From assembly GCA_029990175.1 (NCBI GenBank), contig JARKIP010000526.1, positions 15,001-79,000 on the forward strand: DNA of 64,000 nt. Reading direction: 5' to 3'. The notes under the pieces were generated by a model. It searched no databases. It was not told the origin of the DNA and saw only the letters and a program-made list of their open reading frames with translations. This document shows, one piece after another, positions 1 to 11,100 of the stretch. Every line of letters starts with the position of its first letter. Position 1 is the stretch's first letter. This DNA comes from Petunia secreta. Its lineage: Eukaryota > Streptophyta > Magnoliopsida > Solanales > Solanaceae. The position numbers were made by a program, and so were the translations under genes.

Positions 1-168
1 ATTTTGTCAAGAAATGCTATAAAAAGGGATAGTTTGCACTTTCTATAGCGAACATATAAAAAAGAGGCAGGCGTTGTAAAGAAAAATGGGCTAGTGCTCA
101 GTTTTTTGAAAAATCTGGTATTTCGTGCTTTCTGAAGGTGCGGACTGTTCAAAAAATGAAAATTCAAA
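1..168 (+). repeat. Reference satellite monomer (first copy, defines coordinates m1-m168)
   Basis: This copy has A 61, T 50, G 37, C 20 (34% GC, strong G over C skew). Nearly invariant blocks are m161-m15 across the monomer joint, m28-m38 (GATAGTTTGC), m46-m64 (AGCGAACATATAAAA) and m140-m150 (GCGGACTGTTC). Variable spots are m41-m45, m66-m69, m88-m91, m104-m116, m126-m131, m136-m140 and m151-m158. There is a perfect 10-bp palindrome, CAAAATTTTG, across the joint (m165-m6), plus palindromes CTATAG and AGTACT in most copies. TATAAAAA occurs twice, at m18-m25 and m55-m62. T6-G-A5 at m102-m113 is a near-dyad and the main site of 1-bp length changes. There are four CpGs: m49, m72, m124 and m141. 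All three plus frames hold a stop (m20, m30, m46), as do two of the three minus frames. Confidence 0.95.
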
Positions 169-1120
169 ATTTTGTCAAGAAATGATATAAAAAGGGATAG
201 TTTGCACTTTATATAGCGAACATATAAAAAAGAGGCAGGCGTTGTAAAGAAAAATGGGCTAGTACTCAGTTTTTTAAAAAATCTGGTATTTCGTGCTTTC
301 TGAAGGTGCGGACTGTTCAAAAAATGAAAATTCAAAATTTTGTCAAGAAATGCTATAAAAAGGGATAGTTTGCACTTTATATAGCGAACATATAAAAAAG
401 AGGTAGGCGTTGTAAAGAAAAATGGGCTAGTACTCAGTTTTTTGAAAAATCTGGTATTTCGTGCTTTCTGAAGGTGCGGACTGTTCAGAAAATGAAAATT
501 CAAAATTTTGTCAAGAAATGCTATAAAAATGGATAGTTTGCACTTTATATAGCGAACATATAAAAAAGAGGTAGGCGTTGTAAAGAAAAATAGGCTAGTA
601 CTCAGTTTTTTGAAAAATCTGGTATTTCGTGCATTCTGAAGGTGCGGACTGTTCAAAAAATGAAAATTCAAAATTTTGTCAAGAAATGCTATAAAAATGG
701 ATAGTTTGCACTTTCTATAGCGAACATATAAAAAAGAGGTAGCCGTTGTAAAGAAAAATTGGCTAGTACTCAGTATTTTGAAAAATCTGGTATTTCGTAC
801 ATTCTGAAGGTGCGGACTGTTCAAAAAATGAAAATTCAAAATTTTGTCAAGAAATGATATAAAAAGGGATAGTTTGCACTTTTTATAGCGAACATATAAA
901 AAAGAGGAAGGCGTTGTAAAGAAAAATGGACTAGTACTCAGTTTTTTGAAAAATCTGGTATTTCGTGCTTTCTGAAGGTGCGGACTGTTCAAAAAATGAA
1001 AATTCAAAATTTTGTCAAGAAATGCTATAAAAAGGGATAGTTTGCACTTTCTATAGCGAACATATAAAAAAGAGGCAGGCGTTGTAAAGAAAAATGGGCT
1101 AGTACTCAGTTTTTTGAAAA

Positions 1121-4100
1121 ATGTGGTATTTCGTGCTTTCTGAAAGGGCGGACTGTTCAAAAAATGAAAATTCAAAATTTTGTCAAGAAATTCTATAAAA
1201 AGGGATAGTTTGCACTTTATATAGCGAACATATAAAAAAGAGGTAGGCGTTGTAAAGAAAAATGGACTAGTACTCAGTTTTTTGAAAAATCTAGTATTTC
1301 GTGCTTTCTGAAGGTGCGGACTGTTCAGAAAATGAAAATTCAAAATTTTGTCAAGAAATGCTATAAAAAGGGATAGTTTGCACTGTATATAGCGAACATA
1401 TAAAAAAGAGGCAGGCGTTGTAAAGAAAAATGGGCTAGTACTCAGTTTTTTGAAAAATCTGGTATTTCGTGCTTTCTGAAGGTGCAGACTGTTCAAAAAA
1501 TGAAAATTCAAAATTTTGTCAAGAAATGCTATAAAAAGGGATAGTTTTCACTTTCTATAGCGAACATATAAAAAAGAGGCAGGCGTTGTAAAGAAAAATG
1601 GGCTAGTACTCAGTTTTTTGAAAAATCCGGGTATTTCGTTCTTTCTGAAAGGGCGGACTGTTCAAAAAATGAAAATTCAAAATTTTGTCAAGAAATGCTA
1701 TAAAAAGGGATAGTTTGCACTTTCTATAGCGAACATATAAAAAAGAGGTAGGCGTTGTAAAGAAAAATGGGCTAGTACTCAGTTTTTTGAAAAATCTGGT
1801 ATTTCGTGCTTTCTGAAGGTGCGGACTGTTCAGAAAATGAAAATTCAAAATTTTGTCAAGAAATGCTATAAAAAGGGATAGTTTGCACTTTCTATAGCGA
1901 ACATATAAAAAAGAGGTAGGCGTTGTAAAGAAAAATGGGCTCAGTTTTTTGAAAAATCTGGTATTTCGTGCATTCTGAAGGTGCGGACTGTTCAAAAAAT
2001 GAAAATTCAAAATTTTGTCAAGAAATGCTATAAAAAGGGATAGTTTGCACTTTCTATAGCGAACATATAAAAAAGAGGTAGGCGTTGTAAAGAAAAATTG
2101 GCTAGTACTCAGTATTTTGAAAAATCTGGTATTTCGTACATTCTGAAGGTGCGGACTGTTCAAAAAATGAAAATTCAAAATTTTGTCAAGAAATGATATA
2201 AAAAGGGATAGTTTGCACTTTTTATAGCGAACATATAAAAAAGAGGTAGGCGTTGTAAAGAAAAATGGGCTAGTACTCAGTTTTTTTAAAAATCTGGTAT
2301 TTCGTGCTTTCTGAAGGTGCGGACTGTTCAAAAAATGAAAATTCAAAATTTTGTCAAGAAATGCTATAAAAAGGGATAGTTTGCACTTTCTATAGCGAAC
2401 ATATAAAAAAGAGGCAGGCGTTGTAAAGAAAAATGGGCTAGTACTCAGTTTTTTGAAAAATGTGGTATTTCGTGCTTTCTGAAAGGGCGGACTGTTCAAA
2501 AAATGAAAATTCAAAATTTTGTCAAGAAATGCTATAAAAAGGGATAGTTTGCACTTTATATAGCGAACATATAAAAAAGAGGTAGGCGTTGTAAAGAAAA
2601 ATGGACTAGTACTCAGTTTTTTGAAAAATATGGTATTTCGTGCTTTCTGAAGGTGCGGACTGTTCAGAAAATGAAAATTCAAAATTTTGTCAAGAAATGC
2701 TATAAAAAGGGATAGTTTGCACTGTATATAGCGAACATATAAAAAAGAGGCAGGCGTTGTAAAGAAAAATGGGCTAGTACTCAGTTTTTTGAAAAATCTG
2801 GTATTTCGTGCTTTCTGAAGGTGCGGACTGTTCAAAAAATGAAAATTCAAAATTTTGTCAAGAAATGCTATAAAAAGGGATAGTTTGCACTTTCTATAGC
2901 GAACATATAAAAATGAGGTAGGCGTTGTAAAGAAAAATTGGCTAGTACAAAAATTGGCTAGTACTCAGTATTTTGAAAAATCTGGTATTTCGTACATTCT
3001 GAAGGTGCGGACTGTTCAAAAAATGAAAATTCAAAATTTTGTCAAGAAATGATATAAAAAGGGATAGTTTGCACTTTTTATAGCGAACATATAAAAAAGA
3101 GGTAGGCGTTGTAAAGAAAAATGGGCTAGTACTCAGTTTTTGAAAAATCTGGTATTTCGTGCTTTCTGAAGGTGCGGACTGTTCAAAAAATGAAATTCAA
3201 AATTTTGTCAAGAAATGCTATAAAAAGGGATAGTTTGCACTTTCTATAGCGAACATATAAAAAAGAGGCAGGCGTTGTAAAGAAAAATGGGCTAGTACTC
3301 AGTTTTTTGAAAAATGTGGTATTTCGTGCTTTCTGAAAGGGCGGACTGTTCAAAAAATGAAAATTCAAAATTTTGTCAAGAAATGCTATAAAAAGGGATA
3401 GTTTGCACTTTATATAGCGAACATATAAAAAAGAGGTAGGCGTTGTAAAGAAAAATGGACTAGTACTCAGTTTTTGAAAAATCTGGTATTTCGTGCTTTC
3501 TGAAGGTGCGGACTGTTCAGAAAATGAAAATTCAAAATTTTGTCAAGAAATGCTATAAAAAGGGATAGTTTGCACTGTATATAGCGAACATATAAAAAAG
3601 AGGCAGGCGTTGTAAAGAAAAATGGGCTAGTACTCAGTTTTTTGAAAAATCTGGTATTTCGTGCTTTCTGAAGGTGCGGACTGTTCAAAAAATGAAATTC
3701 AAAATTTTGTCAAGAAATGCTATAAAAAGGGATAGTTTGCACTTTCTATAGCGAACATATAAAAAGAGGCAGGCGTTGTAAAGAAAAATGGGCTAGTACT
3801 CAGTTTTTTTGAAAAATCTGGTATTTCGTTCTTTCTGAAAGGGCGGACTGTTCAAAAATGAAAATTCAAAATTTTGTCAAGAAATGCTATAAAAAGGGAT
3901 AGTTTGCACTTTCTATAGCGAAAATATAAAAAAGAGGTAGGCGTTGTAAAGAAAAATGGGCTAGTACTCAGTTTTTTGAAAAATCTGGTATTTCGTGCTT
4001 TCTGAAGGTGCGGACTGTTCAGAAAATGAAAATTCAAAATTTTGTCAAGAAATGCTATAAAAAGGGATAGTTTGCACTTTATATAGCGAACATATAAAAA

Positions 4101-5155
4101 AGAGGTAGGCGTTGTAAAGAAAAATGGGCTAGTACTCAGTTTTTGAAAAATCTGGTATTTCGTGCATTCTGAAGGTGCGGACTGTTCAAAAAATGAAAAT
4201 TCAAAATTTTGTCAAGAAATGCTATAAAAAGGGATAGTTTGCACTTTCTATAGCGAACATATAAAAAAGAGGTAGGCGTTGTAAAGAAAAATTGGCTAGT
4301 ACTCAGTATTTTGAAAAATCTGGTATTTCGTACATTCTGAAGGTGCGGACTGTTCAAAAAATGAAAATTCAAAATTTTGTCAAGAAATGATATAAAAAGG
4401 GATAGTTTGCACTTTTTATAGCGAACATATAAAAAAGAGGTAGGCGTTGTAAAGAAAAATGGGCTAGTACTCAGTTTTTTGAAAAATCTGGTATTTCGTG
4501 CTTTCTGAAGGTGCGGACTGTTCAAAAAATGAAAATTCAAAATTTTGTCAAGAAATGCTATAAAAAGGGATAGTTTGCACTTTCTATAGCGAACATATAA
4601 AAAAGAGGCAGGCGTTGTAAAGAAAAATGGGCTAGTACTCAGTTTTTGAAAATGTGGTATTTCGTGCTTTCTGAAAGGGCGGACTGTTCAAAAAATGAAA
4701 ATTCAAAATTTTATCAAGAAATGCTATAAAAAGGGATAGTTTGCACTTTATATAGCGAACATATAAAAAAGAGGTAGGCGTTGTAAAGAAAAATTGGCTA
4801 GTACTCAGTATTTTGAAAAATCTGGTATTTCGTACATTCTGAAGGTGCGGACTGTTCAAAAAATGAAAATTCAAAATTTTGTCAAGAAATGATATAAAAA
4901 GGGATAGTTTGCACTTTTTATAGCGAACATATAAAAAAGAGGAAGGCGTTGTAAAGAAAAATGGACTAGTACTCAGTTTTTTGAAAAATCTGGTATTTCG
5001 TGCTTTCTGAAGGTGCGGACTGTTCAAAAAATGAAAATTCAAAATTTTGTCAAGAAATGCTATAAAAAGGGATAGTTTGCACTTTCTATAGCGAACATAT
5101 AAAAAAGAGGCAGGCGTTGTAAAGAAAAATGGCTAGTACTCAGTTTTTTGAAAAA
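1121..5155. repeat. 8-monomer HOR with 5- and 3-monomer derivatives
   Basis: The variant ATGTGG (m113-m118, in place of ATCTGG) marks the start of a recurring series at 1121, 2460, 3314, 4652 and 5155. The intervals are 1339, 854, 1338 and 503 bp, that is 8, 5, 8 and 3 monomers once small indels are allowed for. The 8-monomer order, following ATGTGG, is a TTATAT/GGTAGG monomer, a TGTATAT/GGCAGG monomer, a GTTCTTTC monomer, a CAGAAAATG monomer, a GTGCATTC monomer, an ATTGGC/TACATTC monomer and a GATATA/TTTTAT monomer. The 854-bp interval lacks three internal monomers of this order and the 503-bp interval lacks five, which fits unequal recombination within an 8-mer. Monomers were typed by eye. 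Confidence 0.75.
2933..2964 (+). repeat. 16-bp tandem microduplication inside one monomer
   Basis: AAAAATTGGCTAGTAC is present twice in direct succession (2933-2948 and 2949-2964), inside a monomer of the ATTGGC subtype. It lengthens that monomer by 16 bp and shifts the local minus-strand frame. No second copy was seen in the window, so it looks recent or is a consensus error. Confidence 0.9.
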
Positions 5156-8100
5156 TGTGGTATTTCGTGCTTTCTGAAAGGGCGGACTGTTCAAAAAATG
5201 AAAATTCAAAATTTTGTCAAGAAATGCTATAAAAAGGGGATAGTTTGCACTTTATATAGCGAACATATAAAAAAGAGGTAGGCGTTGTAAAGAAAAATGG
5301 ACTAGTACTCAGTTTTTTGAAAATCTAATATTTCGTGCTTTCTGAAGGTGCGGACTGTTCAGAAAATGAAAATTCAAAATTTTGTCAAGAAATGCTATAA
5401 AAAGGGATAGTTTGCACTGTATATAGCGAACATATAAAAAAGAGGCAGGCGTTGTAAAGAAAAATGGGCTAGTACTCAGTTTTTAAAAAATCTGGTATTT
5501 CGTGCTTTCTGAAGGTGCGGACTGTTCAGAAAATGAAAATTCAAAATTTTGTCAATAAATGCTATAAAAAGGATAGTTTGCACTTTATATAGCGAACATA
5601 TAAAAAAGAGGTAGGCGTTGTAAAGAAAAATGGGCTAGTACTAAGTTTTTGAAAAATCTGGTATTTCGTGCATTCTGAAGGTGCGGACTGTTCAAAAAAT
5701 GAAAATTCAAAATTTTGTCAAGAAATGCTATAAAAAGGGATAGTTTGCACTTTCTATAGCGAACATATAAAAAAGAGGCAGGCGTTGTAAAGAAAAATGG
5801 GCTAGTACTCAGTTTTTTGAAAAATCTGGTATTCGTGCTTTCTGAAAAGGGCGGACTGTTCAAAAAATGAAATTCAAAATTTTGTCAAGAAATGCTATAA
5901 AAAGGGATAGTTTGCAACTTTATATAGCGAACATATAAAAAAGAGGTAGGCGTTGTAAAGAAAAATGGACTAGTACTCAGTTTTTGAAAAATCTGGTATT
6001 TCGTGCTTTCTGAAGGTGCGGACTGTTCAGAAATGAAAATTCAAAATTTTGTCAAGAAATGATATAAAAAGGGATAGTTTGCACTTTATATAGCGAACAT
6101 ATAAAAAAGAGTTAGGCGTTGCAAAGAAAAATGGGCTAGTACTCAGTTTTTTAAAAAATCTGGTATTTCGTGCTTTCTGAAGGTGCGGACTGTTCAAAAA
6201 ATGAAAATTCAAAATTTTGTCAAGAAATGCTATAAAAAGGGATAGTTTGCACTTCTATAGCGAACATATAAAAAAGAGGTAGGCGTTGTAAAGAAAAATG
6301 GGCTAGTACTCAGTTTTTTGAAAAATCTGGTATTTCGTGCTTTCTGAAGGTGCGGACTGTTCAGAAAATGAAAATTCAAAATTTTGTCAAGAAATGCTAT
6401 AAAAAGGGATAGTTTGCACTTTATATAGCGAACATATAAAAAAGAGGTAGGCGTTGTAAAGAAAAATGGGCTAGTACTCAGTTTTTTGAAAAATCTGGTA
6501 TTTCGTACATTCTGAAGGTGCGGACTGTTCAAAAAATGAAAATTCAAAATTTTGTCAAGAAATGCTATAAAAAGGGATAGTTTGCATTTTCTATAGCGAA
6601 CATATAAAAAAGAGGTAGGCGTTGTAAAGAAAAATTGGCTAGTACTCAGTATTTTGAAAAATCTGGTATTTCGTACATTCTGAAGGTGCGGACTGTTCAG
6701 AAAATGAAAATTCAAAATTTTGTCAAGAAATGCTATAAAAAGGGATAGTTTGCACTGTATATAGCGAACATATAAAAAAGAGGCAGGCGTTGTAAAGAAA
6801 AATGGGCTAGTACTCAGTTTTTTGAAAAATCTGGTATTTCGTGCTTTCTGAAGGTGCGGACTGTTCAAAAAATGAAAATTCAAAATTTTGTCAAGAAATG
6901 CTATAAAAAGGGATAGTTTGCACTTTCTATAGCGAACATATAAAAAAGAGGCAGGCGTTGTAAAGAAAAATGGGCTAGTACTCAGTTTTTTGAAAAATCT
7001 GGTATTTCGTGCTTTCTGAAAAGGGCGGACTGTTCAAAAAATGAAAATTCAAAATTTTGTCAAGAAATGCTATAAAAAGGGATAGTTTGCACTTTATATA
7101 GCGAACATATAAAAAAGAGGTAGGCGTTGTAAAGAAAAATGGACTAGTACTCAGTTTTTTGAAAAATCTGGTATTTCGTGCTTTCTGAAGGTGCGGACTG
7201 TTCAGAAAATGAAAATTCAAAATTTTGTCAAGAAATGATATAAAAAGGGATAGTTTGCACTTTATATAGCGAACATATAAAAAAGAGTTAGGCGTTGCAA
7301 AGAAAAATGGGCTAGTACTCAGTTTTTTAAAAAATCTGGTATTTCGTGCTTTCTGAAGGTGCGGACTGTTCAAAAAATGAAAATTCAAAATTTTGTCAAG
7401 AAATGATATAAAAAGGGATAGTTTGCACTTTATATAGCGAACATATAAAAAAGAGTTAGGCGTTGTAAAGAAAAATGGGCTAGTACTCAGTTTTTTAAAA
7501 AATCTGGTATTTCGTGCTTTCTGAAAATGCGGACTGTTTAAAAAATGAAAATTCAAAATTTTGTCAAGAAATGCTATAAAAAGGGATAGTTTGCACTTTA
7601 TATAGCGAACATATAAAAAAGAGGTAGGCGTTGTAAAGAAAAATGGACTTGTACTCAGTTTTTTGAAAAATCTGGTATTTCGTGCTTTCTGAAGGTGCGG
7701 ACTGTTCAGAAAATGAAAATTCAAAATTTTGTCAAAAAATGCTATAAAAAGGGATAGTTTACACTTTATATAGCGAACATATAAAAAAGAGGTAGGCGTT
7801 GTAAAAAAAATGGGCTAGTACTCAGTTTTTTGAAAAATCTTGTATTTCGTGCATTCTGAAGGTGCGGACTGTTCAAAAAATGAAAATTCAAAATTTTGTC
7901 AAGAAATGCTATAAAAAGGGATAGTTTGCATTTTCTATAGCGAACATATAAAAAAGAGGTAGGCGTTGTAAAGAAAAATGGGCTAGTACTCAGTTTTTTG
8001 AAAAATCTGGTATTTCGTGCTTTCTGAAGGTGCGGACTGTTCAAAAAATGAAAATTCAAAATTTTGTCAAGAAATGTTATAAAAAGGGATAGTTTGCACT

Positions 8101-11100
8101 TTCTATAGCGAACATATAAAAAAGAGTCAGGCGTTGTAAAAAAAAATGGGCTAGTACTCAGTTTTTTGAAAAATGTGGTATTTCGTGCTTTCTGAAAGGG
8201 CGGACTGTTCAAAAAATGAAAATTCAAAATTTTGTCAAGAAATGCTATAAAAAGGGATAGTTTGCACTTTATATAGCGAACACATAAAAAAGAGGTAGGC
8301 GTTGTAAAGAAAAATGGGCTAGTACTCAGTTTTTTGAAAAATTTGGTATTTCGTGCTTTCTGAAGGTGCGGACTGTTCAAAAAATGAAAATTCAAAATTT
8401 TGTCAAGAAATGTTATAAAAAGGGATAGTTTGCACTTTCTATAGCGAACATATAAAAAAGAGGCAGGCGTTGTAAAAAAAAATGGGCTAGTACTCAGTTT
8501 TTTGAAAAATGTGGTATTTCGTGCTTTCTGAAAGGACGGACTGTTCAAAAAATGAAAATTCAAAATTTTGTCAAGAAATGCTATAAAAAGGGATAGTTTG
8601 CACTTTATATAGCGAACATATAAAAAAGAGATAGGCGTTGTAAAGAAAAATGGACTAGTACTCAGTTTTTTGAAAAATCTGGTATTTCGTGCTTTCTGAA
8701 GGTGCGGACTGTTCAGAAAATGAAAATTCAAAATTTTGTCAAGAAATGCTATAAAAAGGGATAGTTTGCACTGTATATAGCGAACATATAAAAAAGAGGC
8801 AGGCGTTGTAAAGAAAAATGGGCTAGTACTCAGTTTTTTGAAAAATCTGGTATTTCGTGCTTTCTGAAGGTGCGGACTGTTCAAAAAATGAAAATTCAAA
8901 ATTTTGTCAAGAAATGCTATAAAAAGGGATAGTTTGCACTTTCTATAGCGAACATATAAAAAAGAGGCAGGCGTTGTAAAGAAAAATGGGCTAGTACTCA
9001 GTTTTTTGAAAAATCTGGTATTTCGTGCTTTCTGAAAGGGCGGACTGTTCAAAAAATGAAAATTCAAAATTTTGTCAAGAAATGCTATAAAAAGGGATAG
9101 TTTGCACTTTATATAGCGAAAATATAAAAAAGAGGTAGGCGTTGTAAAGAAAAATGGACTAGTACTCAGTTTTTTGAAAAATCTGGTATTTCGTGCTTTC
9201 TGAAGGTGCGGACTGTTCAGAAAATGAAAATTCAAAATTTTGTCAAGAAATGATATAAAAAGGGATAGTTTGCACTTTATATAGCGAACATATAAAAAAG
9301 AGTTAGGCGTTGTAAAGAAAAATGGGCTAGTACTCAGTTTTTTGAAAAATCTGGTATTTCGTGCTTTCTAAAGGTGCGGACTGTTCAAAAAATGAAAATT
9401 CAAATTTTGTCAAGAAATACTATAAAAAGGGATAGTTTGCACTTTCTATAGCGAACATATAAAAAAGAGGTAGGCGTTGTAAAGAAAAATGGGCTAGTAC
9501 TCAGTTTTTTGAAAAATCTGGTATTTCGTGCTTTCTGAAGGTGCGGACTGTTCAGAAAATGAAAATTCAAAATTTTGTCAAGACATGCTATAAAAAGGGA
9601 TAGTTTGCACTTTATATAGCGAACATATAAAAAAGAGGTAGGCGTTGTAAAGAAAAATGGGCTAGTACTCAGTTTTTTGAAAAATCTGGTATTTCGTACA
9701 TTCTGAAGGTGCGGACTGTTCAAAAAATAAAAATTCAAAATTTTGTCAAGAAATGATATAAAAAGGGATAGTTTGCACTTTTTATAGCGAACATATAAAA
9801 AAGAGGCAGGCGTTGTAAAGAAAAATGGGCTAGTACTCAGTTTTTTGAAAAATCTGGTATTTCGTACATTCTGAAGGTGCGGACTGTTCAAAAAATAAAA
9901 ATTCAAAATTTTGTCAAGAAATGATATAAAAAGGGATAGTTTGCACTTTTTATAGCGAACATATAAAAAAGAGGTAGGCGTTGTAAAGAAAAATGGGCTA
10001 TTACTCAGTTTTTTGAAAAATCTGGTATTTCGTGCTTTCTGAAGATGCGGACTTTTCAAAAAATGAAAATTCAAAATTTTGTCAAGAAATGCTATAAAAA
10101 GGGATAGTTTGCACTTTCTATAGCGAACATATAAAAAAGAGGCAGGCGTTGTAAAGAAAAATGGGCTAGTACTCAATTTTTTGAAAAATCTGGTATTTCG
10201 TTCTTTCTGAAAGGGCGGACTGTTCAAAAAATGAAAATTCAAAATTTTGTCAAGAAATGCTATAAAAAGGGATAGTTTGCACTTTCTATAGCGAACATAT
10301 AAAAAAGAGGTAGGCGTTGTAAAGAAAAATGGACTAGTACTCAGTTTTTTGAAAAATCTGGTATTTCGTGCTTTCTGAAGGTGCGGACGGTTCAGAAAAT
10401 GAAAATTCAAAATTTTGTCAAGAAATGATATAAAAAGGGATAGTTTGCACTTTATATAGCGAACATATAAAAAAGAGTTAGGCGTTGTAAAGAAAAATGG
10501 GCTAGTACTCAGTTTTTTAAAAAATCTGGTATTTCGTGCTTTCTGAAGGTGCGGACTGTTCAGAAAATGAAAATTCAAAATTTTGTCAAGAAATGATATA
10601 AAAAGGGATAGTTTGCACTTTATATAGCGAACATATAAAAAAGAGGTAGGCGTTGTAAAGAAAAATGGACTAGTACTCAGGTTTTTGAAAAATCTGTTAT
10701 TTCGTGCTTTCTGAAGGTGCGGACTGTTCAGAAAATGAAAATTCAAAATTTTGTCAAGAAATGATATAAAAAGGGATAGTTTGCACTTTATATAGCGAAC
10801 ATATAAAAAAGAGTTAGGCGTTGTAAAGAAAAATGGGCTAGTACTCAGTTTTTTCAAAAATCTGGTATTTCGTGCTTTCTGAAGGTGCGGACTGTTCAAA
10901 AAATGAAAATTCAAAATTTTGTCAAGAAATGCTATAAAAAGGGATAGTTTGCACTTTCTATAGCGAACATATAAAAAAGAGGTAGGCGTTGTAAAGAAAA
11001 ATGGGCTAGTACTCAGTTTTTTGAAAAATCTGGTATTTCGTGCTTTCTGAAGGTGCGGACTGTTCAGAAAATGAAAATTCAAAATTTTGTCAAGAAATGC

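Noticed and set aside
119..145. CENP-B box-like element around TTTCGTGCTTTCTGAAGG
   Set aside because: The spacing and key bases of the known CENP-B box core (TTCG, then A, then CGGG) do not fit this or the TTTTCGAAAGGGCGG variant, so no claim is made.
1..168. Primate alpha satellite because of the similar monomer length
   Set aside because: 168 bp is close to 171 bp, but I see no alpha-satellite sequence features. Length alone is not evidence, since many eukaryotic satellites fall at 150-180 bp.
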